Made by a program: the position numbers and the translations under genes
Origin: an uncultured Acidimicrobiales bacterium
Lineage (GTDB): Bacteria > Actinomycetota > Acidimicrobiia > Acidimicrobiales > CADCSY01
Direction of reading: 5' to 3'
NCBI GenBank assembly: GCA_902805555.1
Contig: CADCSY010000008.1
Location: 1-34,062 of the forward strand
DNA: 34,062 bases
Shown here: piece by piece, positions 17,298-25,369 of the stretch
How positions within the stretch are numbered: position 1 is the first letter of the stretch
How the letters are laid out: every line of letters begins with the position of its first letter
Notes under the pieces: generated by a model
Database searches by the model: none
What the model was told of the DNA's origin: nothing
What the model saw: only the letters and a program-made list of their open reading frames with translations

Positions 17298-18557
17298 CTA
17301 CGGGCGGACGATGGCGCTGAGCATGGCGAGCAGCTTGGCCCTCGTCTCCGACAGCTCCGCCGCCGGGTCGGAGTCGGCCACCATCCCGTTGCCGGCGAAG
17401 ACCCTCGCCCGCCGGCCGTCGATCTCGGCGCTGCGCACCCCCACGGCGAACGTGCCGTTGCCGGCCGCGTCGACCCAGCCCACCGGCCCCGCGTACCGCC
17501 CGCGGTCGAGCTGCTCGAGCTCCGCCCTGACGGCGAGGGCGGCGTGGCGGGGCGCCCCGCCCACCGCCGGCGTCGGGTGCAGCGCGGTGGCGAGCGAGAG
17601 GGCGTTGGCCGGAGGGGACGAGAGGCGGCCGTGCACGAGCGTGGCCAGGTGCTGCACGTTGGCGACGGCGACGACCGAGGGCTCGGCCTCGGCATCGACG
17701 TAGGAGCAGAAGGGGAGCAGCGTGTCGAGCACGGCGTCGATCGTGATCCGGTGCTCCGAGAGGTCCTTGGCCGATGCGAGGAGCGAGGCGGCGAGCCGGG
17801 CGTCGGCGGAGGGGTCGCCGCTGCGGGCGGCCGTGCCTGCCATCGGCTGCGAGCGGACGATGTCGCCGGCCCGGCTGACGAGGAGCTCGGGGCTGGCGCC
17901 GATGAACCCGTCGACGGAGAACCGGTAGGCGGAGGGGTAGGCCGCCCGCAGCCGGCCGAGCACCTCGACCGGGGAGATCGGGGCGTCGGCCTCCACCACC
18001 ACCTCTCGGGCGAGGACGACCTTGGTGAGCTCGCCCGCCCTGATGCGGTCCCTCGCCGCCACCACCGCGCGGCACCACGACTCGGGCGAGCGCGTCGACG
18101 ACACGTCGAAGCGGGATGGCCCGGGGCCCCCCGCCCGTCGACCGGGGGCGAGCGGGTCGTCGGTGTCGTCGGTCGCGCCTGGGCTCCGGGTGCGGGTGAC
18201 CCAGCGGGTCCCGTCGGCCGCCCGGCCGACGACCAGCGCCGGGACCACGGCGGTGGCCTGCGCCTCGTCGTCGAAGGGGAGCGCTGCGAAGGCGACGGGG
18301 CCGGTGCCCGGCCGTCCCACCTCGTCTGCGACCTCCACCCGGGTGAAGGCATGCGCCACCGCCTCCGCCGCGTCAGCGGCCCGTGCCGCCCCCGGCGGGA
18401 GGGTGATCCGGAGCGCCTCGCCCCGTCCGGCCAGCCCGTGGTCGGCGCTCTCGAAGAGCCACCCTTGGTCACCCGCGCAGGCCAGGAGGTCGACGTCGTC
18501 GTCGAGCCTGGTGGTCGTGGCGACGAGCTCGACGACGTGCGTGGCGCTGCGGGTCAC
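17298..18557 (-). CDS. menF: Isochorismate synthase
   Basis: This enzyme converts chorismate to isochorismate, the entry step of menaquinone synthesis. The 419-aa product carries the chorismate-binding domain with FIGASPELLVSRAGDIVRSQ, PMAGTAARSG, SAKDLSEHRITIDAVL, ALHPTPAVGG and the C-terminal GNGMVADSDPAAELSET stretch with Mg2+-binding Glu. The first about 150 residues are variable, as is normal. The GTG start overlaps the menG stop (GTGA at 18557-18554), so the two are translationally coupled. EntC/DhbC of siderophore synthesis is the alternative, but menG coupling and the men neighbourhood favour MenF. Confidence 0.93.
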   Translation of the reverse strand: MTRSATHVVELVATTTRLDDDVDLLACAGDQGWLFESADHGLAGRGEALRITLPPGAARAADAAEAVAHAFTRVEVADEVGRPGTGPVAFAALPFDDEAQATAVVPALVVGRAADGTRWVTRTRSPGATDDTDDPLAPGRRAGGPGPSRFDVSSTRSPESWCRAVVAARDRIRAGELTKVVLAREVVVEADAPISPVEVLGRLRAAYPSAYRFSVDGFIGASPELLVSRAGDIVRSQPMAGTAARSGDPSADARLAASLLASAKDLSEHRITIDAVLDTLLPFCSYVDAEAEPSVVAVANVQHLATLVHGRLSSPPANALSLATALHPTPAVGGAPRHAALAVRAELEQLDRGRYAGPVGWVDAAGNGTFAVGVRSAEIDGRRARVFAGNGMVADSDPAAELSETRAKLLAMLSAIVRP

Positions 18558-19279
18558 GGCTGGGGGGCTGGCATCGACCGGGTGCCGAGCAGCAGCTGGC
18601 TGGCGCCGACCGTGAGCGGGGTGCGCCTGACGTCCTCGAAGCCGGCCGCCTCCACCTGTGCCACGAGCGCGCCGGGCGGCGGCAGGTAGGCCACCGAGCG
18701 GGGCAGGTAGCGGTAGGCAGCGGGATCCGACAGGAGGCCGCCGATGCGGGGCACGACCCTGCCGAAGTAGATCCCGTGGCCGAGGCGCAGCACCGGGTTC
18801 TCGGGGGTGGCCACCTCGAGCAGCGCGATGCGGCCGCCCGGTCGGACGACCCGGGCCAGCTCGGCGAAGAATGCGGGGAGCTCGACGAGGTTGCGGAGGG
18901 CGAAGCCGCACACGGCGGCGTCGACGGAGGTGCCGGGGACCGGCAGCCTGAGGATGTCCGCCTGCACGAGGGGCGCATCGGTGCGGGCCGCCGCCAGCAT
19001 CCCGTAGGAGAGGTCCATCCCGATGGCGTGGTGCCCCGCCGAGGCGAGCTCACGGCAGAAGTCCCCGGTGCCGGCGGCCAGGTCGAGCACCACGGAGCCT
19101 CGGCCGAGTGCCAGGTCCCGGATGGTGCGGCGCCGCCACCGGACGTCGAGCCCGAACGTCATGATCCGGTTGACCAGGTCGTACCTGGGCGCGATGGCGT
19201 CGAACATCCCCCGCACGGCGGTGACCTTGGCGTCGCCCTCGGGCAGGAGCTCCGGCATCGGCGAGCGGGGGGTGGGCAC
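18554..19279 (-). CDS. menG: Demethylmenaquinone C-methyltransferase
   Basis: This SAM-dependent UbiE/MenG-family methyltransferase performs the last step of menaquinone synthesis. In 241 aa it has the family N-terminal signature FDAIAPRYDLVNRIMTFG (26-43), SAM motif I VLDLAAGTGDF (64-74), FALRNL (the UbiE signature region) and GGRIALLEVATPENPVLR. The GTG start lies 6 nt after a TACGAT box. Its TGA overlaps the start of menF. The product would be menaquinone rather than ubiquinone, judged from the full men set around it. Confidence 0.94.
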   Translation of the reverse strand: MPTPRSPMPELLPEGDAKVTAVRGMFDAIAPRYDLVNRIMTFGLDVRWRRRTIRDLALGRGSVVLDLAAGTGDFCRELASAGHHAIGMDLSYGMLAAARTDAPLVQADILRLPVPGTSVDAAVCGFALRNLVELPAFFAELARVVRPGGRIALLEVATPENPVLRLGHGIYFGRVVPRIGGLLSDPAAYRYLPRSVAYLPPPGALVAQVEAAGFEDVRRTPLTVGASQLLLGTRSMPAPQP

Positions 19280-19285
19280 CCGGCC

Positions 19286-19291
19286 ATCGTA
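19286..19291 (-). promoter_or_regulatory. -10 box of menG-menF (leaderless)
   Basis: TACGAT on the minus strand lies 6 nt before the GTG at 19279. Confidence 0.6.
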
Positions 19292-19339
19292 CGGACGGGC
19301 CCCCGCCCACCCACCTGCTGCCCACCAGGCTTCGGCGAG

Positions 19340-19531
19340 CTAGATGGCGTCCGGCTGCTCGGCGTCGCAGTGCTTGCAGCGGGGGTAGGCGCGCGACGTG
19401 GGACGGTCGCAGAAGAAGCATCGGTAGACCCGCACCTCACCCCGGCGCAGGCGTCCCACGGCAGCCACCAGCATCCCGCCGACGGCGATCACGATCAGCA
19501 CCTCGAAGCCGTCCCGGATCAGCGCGCCCAC
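19340..19531 (-). CDS. 63-aa membrane protein with C-terminal zinc ribbon
   Basis: This small protein has a single membrane helix (VLIVIAVGGMLVAAVG, about 11-26), a basic RLRRGE stretch and a four-cysteine ribbon: CFFC (Cys38, Cys41) and CKHC (Cys52, Cys55). The ribbon most likely binds zinc on the cytoplasmic side. The GTG at 19531 is preferred because CACACT, a possible -10 box, lies 6 nt upstream and because longer upstream extension would run into the acyl-CoA synthetase frame region. No function is known to me. The cysteine spacing and membrane helix make it unlikely to be a spurious frame. Confidence 0.7.
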   Translation of the reverse strand: MGALIRDGFEVLIVIAVGGMLVAAVGRLRRGEVRVYRCFFCDRPTSRAYPRCKHCDAEQPDAI

Positions 19532-19580
19532 GATCCGAGTGTGCCCGCCGGCCGGGCGGGCGGCGACGGTGGGCGCCGGC

Positions 19581-21161
19581 TCAGGAGCCCGACGCGGCCG
19601 CCCGTGCCCAGCGCAGGTCCGGCTTGCCGGAGGGCGAGCGGACGACCTCGTCCACCACGACCAGGCGCCGCGGGAGCTTGTGGGGGGCGAGGGCACGACC
19701 GCAGCGCGCCGCCACCTCCTCCACGCTCACGGAGGTGCCGGGGCGCACGGCCACGACCGCAGCGACGACCTCGCCCCACCGCTCGTCCTGGACGCCCACG
19801 ACCACGGCGTCGAGCACGGCAGGGTGGGTCCGCACGGCCGCCTCGACCTCCTCCGCCTGCACCTTCTCGCCCCCGGTGTTGATGGTCGAGGAGCCCCGGC
19901 CGTGCACGACGATCGTGCCGTCCGCCTCCTGGACGGCCCGGTCCCCGGGGACCGCCCAGCGCACGCCGTCGACCTCGAGGAACGTACGCCGGGTCGCCTC
20001 GGGGTCACCCACGTAGCCGATGGGCAGGTGACCCCGGCGGGCCAGCCACCCGACCCGCCCCGACCCCGGCGGCAGCGGCCGGTGGTCGTCGTCGAGCACC
20101 ACGCTGTCGGCACCCATCCTGAACCGGTTGTCGACGGCGTCCGGCGCACCCGGGTACGTCACCCACTGCCCCTGCCCGCCCGTCTCGGACGAGCCGAAGC
20201 CGTCGACGACGATGGCCCAGGGCAGGAGCCGGAGCAGCCCGGTCTTCGTCGCAGGGGCGAGGGTGGCGCCGCCGGAGAGGATGACGTTGAGCGGCGTCAT
20301 CCGCTCGAGGTCGCACCGCCCCTCCAGCGCCTCGAGGATGGGGCGGCCGAAGGCGTCCCCGACCACGACGAGGCAGGTCACGGCCTCGGCCACCACCACG
20401 TCGAGCATGCGGGCGGCGTCGAAGCCGGCCTCCCGGAGGCACACGACGGTCCCCCCGCCCAAGAGTGCGGTGAGCGCGCTCCAGTGGCCGGTGCCGTGGG
20501 TGAACGGGCTGGCCGGGAGGTAGCGGGCCCGCCCGGTGGGAGCCGCCGCCGCCAGGTCGGCGGGACCGGTCAGGGGCCCGTCCCCGTCGGGGGTGCCGCC
20601 TCCCAGCGCGCCGTGGAACAGGTCCTCGTGGCGCCACACCACGCCCTTCGGCCGGCCGGTGGTGCCGCCCGTGTAGAGCAGGTACCGGTCGTCCCCGGAA
20701 CGTCCCGGCACGGCGACGGGCCCGGCGGGCGCCGCCGCGAGGGCGCCCTCCCACGCCACCCCCCGCGCCAGGGTGGCTCCGAGGTGGCCGGCGGAGGCCA
20801 CCACACCTGCCAGCTCGGGCTCGTGGAGGAGGGCGACGGCCCCGGCGCCGTCGAGCTGGCTGCTGACCTCGGCCGCCGTCGCCCGGTAGCTGATGTTCGC
20901 CGGAACCGCCCGCAGCTTGAAGCAGGCGAGCATCCCCTCCAGGTACTCGTTGCCGTTGCGGAGCATGAGCCCGACGACGTCGTCGGCACCCACCCCGAAC
21001 CCGGCGAGCACGTGGGCCAGCCGGTCGGCCCGCTCGTCGAGCTGGCGGTGCGTGAGCCGCCGCTCCGGCTCGCCGTCGGCCCCGGCGGCCGTGACGACGG
21101 CCTCCCGGTCGGGCACAGCGGCTGCGACCGACTCGAGCAGGTCGGCCAGGTTGTACCCCAC
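19581..21161 (-). CDS. Acyl-CoA synthetase, FadD19-like
   Basis: This 526-aa ANL-family AMP-forming ligase is likely for fatty, steroid or other carboxylic acids. The P-loop is YTGGTTGRPKG, followed by VVWRHEDLFHGALGG, a string typical of the actinobacterial FadD19/FadD17 group. Other motifs are the A5-like DGFGSSETGGQG, GDRAVQEADGTIVVHGR, the INTGGEKV hinge and the C-terminal Lys in RSPSGKPDLRW. The GTG start lies 6 nt after TAGGTT. MenE is already encoded elsewhere in the window and this protein lacks MenE-like brevity, so it is probably not a menaquinone enzyme. Confidence 0.9.
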   Translation of the reverse strand: MGYNLADLLESVAAAVPDREAVVTAAGADGEPERRLTHRQLDERADRLAHVLAGFGVGADDVVGLMLRNGNEYLEGMLACFKLRAVPANISYRATAAEVSSQLDGAGAVALLHEPELAGVVASAGHLGATLARGVAWEGALAAAPAGPVAVPGRSGDDRYLLYTGGTTGRPKGVVWRHEDLFHGALGGGTPDGDGPLTGPADLAAAAPTGRARYLPASPFTHGTGHWSALTALLGGGTVVCLREAGFDAARMLDVVVAEAVTCLVVVGDAFGRPILEALEGRCDLERMTPLNVILSGGATLAPATKTGLLRLLPWAIVVDGFGSSETGGQGQWVTYPGAPDAVDNRFRMGADSVVLDDDHRPLPPGSGRVGWLARRGHLPIGYVGDPEATRRTFLEVDGVRWAVPGDRAVQEADGTIVVHGRGSSTINTGGEKVQAEEVEAAVRTHPAVLDAVVVGVQDERWGEVVAAVVAVRPGTSVSVEEVAARCGRALAPHKLPRRLVVVDEVVRSPSGKPDLRWARAAASGS

Positions 21162-21167
21162 TGCAGG

Positions 21168-21173
21168 AACCTA
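21168..21173 (-). promoter_or_regulatory. -10 box of the acyl-CoA synthetase gene (leaderless)
   Basis: TAGGTT on the minus strand lies 6 nt before the GTG at 21161. Confidence 0.6.
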
Positions 21174-21238
21174 CCGGCGGTGCCGGACCCCCCTGCCCGC
21201 CGGGGCGCCGGCGGCTCGGGTAGACCGGCCGGGTGGGG

Positions 21239-21595
21239 TCAGCTGAACCAGATGCGCTGGTAGTCGCGGCTCTGGGGGTGGAGCAGGAGCGCGATGAGCG
21301 CGACCTCGAACAGCAGCGTGATCGGGTTCTCCCGGAGCAGCGCGCCTGGACCCGACGACAGCACCCGCAGGGCGGCGGGCGCGAACGACGCCGCCAGCCC
21401 GAGCGAGTAGCCCCAGCGCTTCTCGTTGGCGATGCCGAACGCCGCTCCGGCCTGGCCGGCCCCGATCAGGATGCCGAGGGGCGCGCCGCCGAAGAGCCCG
21501 ACGAGCAGGCTGAAGAAGGCTCGGAAGTAGAGGAGGAAGACGGCGATCTGCAGCGTCTGGGGCTGCGACGGGTTGGTCCACCTCCGGGTCTCCAT
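21239..21595 (-). CDS. Small multi-pass membrane protein (118 aa)
   Basis: Three to four hydrophobic helices are visible (LQIAVFLLYFRAFFSLLVGL, a Gly/Ala-rich helix after GGAPLGIL, RWGYSLGLAASFAPAALRVL, and PITLLFEVALIALLL). A short polar C-terminus ends YQRIWFS. I do not recognise the family. The ATG at 21595 sits in CCATGG, which also supplies the ATG of the divergent nucleotidyltransferase. A CACACT hexamer 7 nt upstream may be its -10 box, within the neighbour's coding sequence. Confidence 0.75.
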   Translation of the reverse strand: METRRWTNPSQPQTLQIAVFLLYFRAFFSLLVGLFGGAPLGILIGAGQAGAAFGIANEKRWGYSLGLAASFAPAALRVLSSGPGALLRENPITLLFEVALIALLLHPQSRDYQRIWFS

Positions 21596-22358
21596 GGCTG
21601 ACAGTGTGGCAGCGATCGTCCTGGCCGCTGGAGGCGGGTCCCGCCTGTCGCCTCTCACCGCCGAGCGACCGAAGGTCCTCTGCCCCGTGGGCGGGGTCCC
21701 CCTCGTCGACCTGGCCATCGGCCACGTCGAGCCGCTCGTGGGTGCGGGACCTGCAGCGGTCGCCGTCAACGTGCACCACCACGCAGGCGCCCTCCGGCAC
21801 CACCTCGTCGGTCGCGTGCACGTGGTGGAGGAGGCGCCCGAGGCGCTCGGCACGGCGGGGGCCGTGGCCAACCTGCGCCCGTGGCTCGACGGCCGGGCCG
21901 CGCTCGTGGTCAACGGCGACATCTGGCACGAAGCCGACCTCGCCGCCATGGCCGACGGGTGGGACGGCGAGCGGGTCCGGGTGCTCGTGGCCGGCGAGGG
22001 GGGCGGCCGGCTCCCGTCCCGGCCGAGGGTGGTCGGCTCGCTCCTGCCGCCGTGGGCGATCGCCCCGCTGCCCGTCGTGCCGACCGGCCTCTACGAGGTG
22101 TGCTGGCGGGCCCTCGACGTCCTCGGGCGCCTGGAGCTGACCGGCACCACCGCCAGGTACCTCGACTGCGGCACCCCTGGCGCCTACCTGCGCGCCAACC
22201 TGGCCGCTTCGGGAGGGCGGACCGTGGTCGGGGAGGGGGCGGTGGTGGCGGGGACGGCCACGCGGTGCGTCCTCTGGCCCGGCGCCGTGGTCCACGCCGG
22301 CGAGGTGCTCGAGGACGCCATCCGCACCGGGACGGGCCGCACCGTGCTGGTCCGGTGA
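21594..22358 (+). CDS. Nucleotidyltransferase (sugar-1-phosphate guanylyl/thymidylyltransferase-like)
   Basis: This 254-aa GT-A-fold NTP transferase has the nucleotide-binding signature LAAGGGSRLSPLTAERPKVL (10-29) and the metal-binding Asp in VVNGDIWHEAD. LGTAGAVANL, used for sugar contact, is also present. The C-terminus (VVGEGAVVAGTATRCVLWPGA) is a short left-handed beta-helix of the kind found in mannose-1-phosphate guanylyltransferases. The exact sugar and base cannot be fixed. The start may be ATG 21594, overlapping the divergent gene's ATG, or GTG 21606. No Shine-Dalgarno or TANNNT box is evident for either. It converges on rlmN. Confidence 0.85.
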   Translation: MADSVAAIVLAAGGGSRLSPLTAERPKVLCPVGGVPLVDLAIGHVEPLVGAGPAAVAVNVHHHAGALRHHLVGRVHVVEEAPEALGTAGAVANLRPWLDGRAALVVNGDIWHEADLAAMADGWDGERVRVLVAGEGGGRLPSRPRVVGSLLPPWAIAPLPVVPTGLYEVCWRALDVLGRLELTGTTARYLDCGTPGAYLRANLAASGGRTVVGEGAVVAGTATRCVLWPGAVVHAGEVLEDAIRTGTGRTVLVR

Positions 22359-22389
22359 CCGAGGCACCCGCAACCGGGGCCTGGTTCCG

Positions 22390-23433
22390 TCAGACCGCGG
22401 CCCGGCGGCGGCGGCGACCGATCGTCACCTCGTGGCCGGCGCGGAGCTGGCCGCAGGCGGCGTCGATGCCGGTCCCGCGGTTCCGCCTGACCGTGGCGTT
22501 GACACCCAGCTCGACCAACCCGTCCTTGAAGCGCTGCACCCCGGCGGGCGGCGTGCCGGGGGTGGCGTAGCCGGGGGTGGGGTTGAGGGGGATCAGGTTC
22601 ACGTGGGCCCGCACGTCCCGGGCGAGGTCGGCGAGGCGCCGGACGTCGACCGGTCGGTCGTTGACCCCGGCGATCAGCGCCCACTCGAAGGACACCCGCC
22701 GGCCCGTCCCCTCGAACCAGCCCCGGCAGGCAGCCATGAGCGACTCGAGCGGGTGGCGGCGGTTCACCGGCACGAGCGTGTCGCGCAGCTCGTCGTCCGC
22801 GGCGTGGAGCGACACCGCCAGGTTCACGGGGAGGCCGGTGGTCGCCAACCGCTCGATCCCGGGGACGAGCCCGACGGTGGAGACGGTGAGGTGGCGGGCC
22901 GAGATCCCGACGTCGTCGTGCAGCCGGTGCAGGGCGGGGATCACGTGGTCGAGGTTGGCCATCGGCTCGCCCATGCCCATGAACACGACGTTCGAGAGGC
23001 GTCGCGGGCGGGCCCGCTGCACCGCCCGCACCACCTGCTCCACGATCTCCCCGGTCGTCAGGTGGCGCTCGAAGCCGGCCTGCCCCGTGGCGCAGAAGCT
23101 GCAGCCCATGGCGCACCCGGCCTGGGACGAGACGCAGACCGTGGCCCGCTCGGCGTAGTGCATGAGGACGGTCTCGACGAGCGCCCCGTCCTGCAGCCGC
23201 CAGAGCCACTTGACGGTGTCGCCGCCGTCGGCCTCGGACACGAGCTCCGGCTCGAGGGCCAGCGGCAGCTCGTCGGCCAGCTGCTGGCGCAGGCGGAGCG
23301 GCAGGTCGGTCATCTCCCCCGGCTCGATGGCCCGCCGGTAGAGCCCGTCCCACACCTGCCGTGCGCGGAAGGCGGGCTGGTCGCCGAGGGCGGCAGCGAC
23401 GTCCTCGGGGCCGGCGTCGTAGCGGGTCGGCAC
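22390..23433 (-). CDS. rlmN: 23S rRNA (adenine2503-C2)-methyltransferase, radical SAM
   Basis: This dual-specificity RNA methyltransferase modifies A2503 of 23S rRNA and A37 of some tRNAs. In 347 aa it shows the 4Fe-4S radical-SAM cluster triad Cys107, Cys111 and Cys114 (GCAMGCSFCATGQ). FMGMGEPMANLDHV, SLHAADDELR and LIPLNPTPG follow. The methyl-carrying cysteine is near the C-terminus (about Cys327, in GIDAACGQLR). RlmN rather than Cfr is indicated by the housekeeping context and the overall sequence. The GTG start lies 6 nt after TAGCCT. It diverges from the VIT gene with 63 nt between starts. Confidence 0.96.
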   Translation of the reverse strand: MPTRYDAGPEDVAAALGDQPAFRARQVWDGLYRRAIEPGEMTDLPLRLRQQLADELPLALEPELVSEADGGDTVKWLWRLQDGALVETVLMHYAERATVCVSSQAGCAMGCSFCATGQAGFERHLTTGEIVEQVVRAVQRARPRRLSNVVFMGMGEPMANLDHVIPALHRLHDDVGISARHLTVSTVGLVPGIERLATTGLPVNLAVSLHAADDELRDTLVPVNRRHPLESLMAACRGWFEGTGRRVSFEWALIAGVNDRPVDVRRLADLARDVRAHVNLIPLNPTPGYATPGTPPAGVQRFKDGLVELGVNATVRRNRGTGIDAACGQLRAGHEVTIGRRRRRAAV

Positions 23434-23439
23434 CCTTCG

Positions 23440-23445
23440 AGGCTA
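23440..23445 (-). promoter_or_regulatory. -10 box of rlmN (leaderless)
   Basis: TAGCCT on the minus strand lies 6 nt before the GTG at 23433. Confidence 0.6.
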
Positions 23446-23483
23446 GGGGCGGGCCGTCACCTCCCACCGCCTCGACCCGCCGG

Positions 23484-23489
23484 TAGCGT
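23484..23489 (+). promoter_or_regulatory. -10 box of the VIT gene (leaderless)
   Basis: TAGCGT lies 7 nt before the ATG at 23497. Confidence 0.6.
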
Positions 23490-23496
23490 TGTCGCC

Positions 23497-24345
23497 ATGG
23501 AGGCGGGCGGGCACCAGGACACGGCCGCGGGCGCCCACCGGGTGGCAGCCCCTGCGCCCGAGCGCCCGCTGCTCGACGACGGGCTGCCCGGCGACCCGCT
23601 GGCCGAGAGCGCCGCGCACGAGCAGACCGAGCGCGAGCACCAGCTCCACGAGCACCACCACCGTGACATCAACGGCGGCAGCGCGCGCGCCGCAGTCTTC
23701 GGGGTGAACGACGGGCTCGTGTCCAACGTCGCCCTCATCCTCGGGGTCGCCGGCGCCGGGCCGGGCGCCGGCTTCGTGCGCCTCGCCGGCCTCGTCGGGC
23801 TGCTCGGGGGGGCGGTGTCGATGGCGTCGGGCGAGTACGTCTCGATGCGGGCCCAGACCGAGCTGCTCGAGCGTGAGCTCGAGATCGAGCGGGTCGAGCT
23901 CCACCGCAACCCGGTGCACGAGACGAACGAGCTCGCCGATCTGTACCGGTCGAGGGGGATGGACCGCGACCAGGCCTCCTCGCTGGCCGAGCACCTCATG
24001 AGCGACCCCGAGCTGGCGCTGCAGACCCACGCCCGCGAGGAGCTCGGCATCGACCCGGACGGCCTCGGTTCCCCGTGGGGGGCCGCCGGCTCGTCGCTCG
24101 TGGCGTTCTCGGTCGGGGCGATCGTCCCCCTGGCGCCGTGGTTCGTGGCCACCGGGACGGGCGCGGTGGTCGCCTCCGTCGTGCTCGCCCTGATCGCTGC
24201 GCTGGTCGTGGGCGGCGCCCTCGCCCACTTCACCGGGCGCTCGAAGGTCCACTCGGCGCTGCGTCAGGCGGGGATCGCCTCCTTCGCCGCCGCCGTCACG
24301 TGGGTGCTCGGCAACCTGGTGGGCGTCGGCGCCCTCAACGCCTGA
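23497..24345 (+). CDS. VIT1/CCC1 family iron/manganese transporter
   Basis: This 282-aa membrane transporter is of the vacuolar iron transporter type. After a polar N-terminus with a His-rich HQLHEHHHRD stretch comes the family signature FGVNDGLVSNVALILGVAGA. A second helix with SMASGEYVSMRAQTELLERE follows, leading into the acidic cytoplasmic metal-binding region (ELEIERVELHRNP onward). Three C-terminal helices complete the five-helix topology. The family exports Fe2+ or Mn2+ from the cytoplasm. Metal choice is not readable here, and no metal-responsive operator was recognised. Confidence 0.92.
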   Translation: MEAGGHQDTAAGAHRVAAPAPERPLLDDGLPGDPLAESAAHEQTEREHQLHEHHHRDINGGSARAAVFGVNDGLVSNVALILGVAGAGPGAGFVRLAGLVGLLGGAVSMASGEYVSMRAQTELLERELEIERVELHRNPVHETNELADLYRSRGMDRDQASSLAEHLMSDPELALQTHAREELGIDPDGLGSPWGAAGSSLVAFSVGAIVPLAPWFVATGTGAVVASVVLALIAALVVGGALAHFTGRSKVHSALRQAGIASFAAAVTWVLGNLVGVGALNA

Positions 24346-24376
24346 GCGGCTCGTCCCCTTCGCCCCCGGGTCGCGT

Positions 24377-24411
24377 CACCCGGCGGCGCAACCGCACTCA
24401 GCTGCCGGGTG
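24377..24411. terminator. Inverted repeat between VIT gene and mshD
   Basis: CACCCGGC (24377-24384) and GCCGGGTG (24404-24411) form an 8-bp stem around a 19-nt loop, extendable by a wobble and a GC pair. It lies between two convergent genes and spans the mshD stop codon. It is a possible bidirectional terminator, without a T-tract. Confidence 0.4.
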
Positions 24412-25324
24412 GCGAGCCCTCCTCCACGTCCCCGACGTAGGCCCGGTCCGCGTGGTCGGTGGTGAAGCCGAGCTTCTCGTAGAGCCGCACGGCAGCCCGG
24501 TTCCCGGCGTCGACGTAGAGCATCCCGTGGGCCAGGCCCTGACGGTGCAGCCAGTCGAGCCCGGCCACCACGAGGTCCCGGCCGAGCCCCGTGCCCTGGT
24601 GGTCGGGATCGACGGCGATGACGTAGATCTCGCCGAGCGGGGGCTCGTGCTTGCGGTGCACCTTGGTCCAGCAGAAGCCGGCGAGGCGGCCGTCCCGCTC
24701 GTGGAGGAGGAACCCGGCCGGGTCGAACCAGGGCTCGCCGAAGCGCTGCTGGAGCGTCTCGAGGTCCCAGCCCCCCTGCTCGGGGTGCCAGGCGAAGGCC
24801 CGGTTGTTGACGTCGAGCCAGGCCTGGTCGTCTCGGCCGGGGACGAACGGGCGCAGCGTCAGGTCGGGGGCGGGCACCTCGAGGGGGAGCCGGCGGCGGA
24901 GCTGGAGCAGGTCGCGCCCCCTGGCGAGACCGGCGGCGCCGGCCATCGCGTCGTGGGCCGCCGCCGGCTGGTGGACCCACCAGTGGACGTGGCCCCCGCC
25001 CTCGCCCCGCACCACGTCCAACGCCGCGTGCAGCATCTCCGGCCCGAGCTCCAGCGCGTCGTACCGGTGGTGCGGGTCGATCACGAGGTCGAGCGCCCAG
25101 CTGTGCAGGCCTCGTGACACCTGCGCGTACGCGACGGGGTGGTGGTGACCGGGCTCCCAGGCCACGAGGCCGGCGAAGGCCTCCCTCCCGCCCTGCGCCA
25201 TGTCGAGCCACCGGTGCTCGTCGACGGCGGGGTGGCCGTCGGCCACCTCGGCCAGCGAGAGCAGTCCCTCGACCGCCTCGAGGTCGTCCGCCTGGAGCTG
25301 GCGCTTGATCTCGAGGCGCCGCAC
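24398..25324 (-). CDS. mshD: Mycothiol synthase (acetyltransferase)
   Basis: MshD acetylates Cys-GlcN-Ins in the last step of mycothiol synthesis, the thiol buffer of actinobacteria. The 308-aa protein is a tandem GNAT. The degenerate N-terminal domain is followed by an active C-terminal one with FCWTKVHRKHEPPLGEIYVI, then AVDPDHQGTGLGRDLVVAGL (acetyl-CoA loop) and MLYVDAGNRAAVRLYEKLGF. The WTKVH and GEIYV strings are MshD hallmarks. The GTG start lies 6 nt after TAGCGT. It diverges from nth with 45 nt between starts. This gene is the best taxonomic marker in the window. Confidence 0.93.
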   Translation of the reverse strand: MRRLEIKRQLQADDLEAVEGLLSLAEVADGHPAVDEHRWLDMAQGGREAFAGLVAWEPGHHHPVAYAQVSRGLHSWALDLVIDPHHRYDALELGPEMLHAALDVVRGEGGGHVHWWVHQPAAAHDAMAGAAGLARGRDLLQLRRRLPLEVPAPDLTLRPFVPGRDDQAWLDVNNRAFAWHPEQGGWDLETLQQRFGEPWFDPAGFLLHERDGRLAGFCWTKVHRKHEPPLGEIYVIAVDPDHQGTGLGRDLVVAGLDWLHRQGLAHGMLYVDAGNRAAVRLYEKLGFTTDHADRAYVGDVEEGSPPGS

Positions 25325-25330
25325 GCTCGC

Positions 25331-25336
25331 ACGCTA
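25331..25336 (-). promoter_or_regulatory. -10 box of mshD (leaderless)
   Basis: TAGCGT on the minus strand lies 6 nt before the GTG at 25324. Confidence 0.6.
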
Positions 25337-25357
25337 ACCACCCCCCTCCCGGCGCCG

Positions 25358-25363
25358 TACCCT
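25358..25363 (+). promoter_or_regulatory. -10 box of nth (leaderless)
   Basis: TACCCT lies 6 nt before the ATG at 25370. Confidence 0.6.
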
Positions 25364-25369
25364 CCCCAG

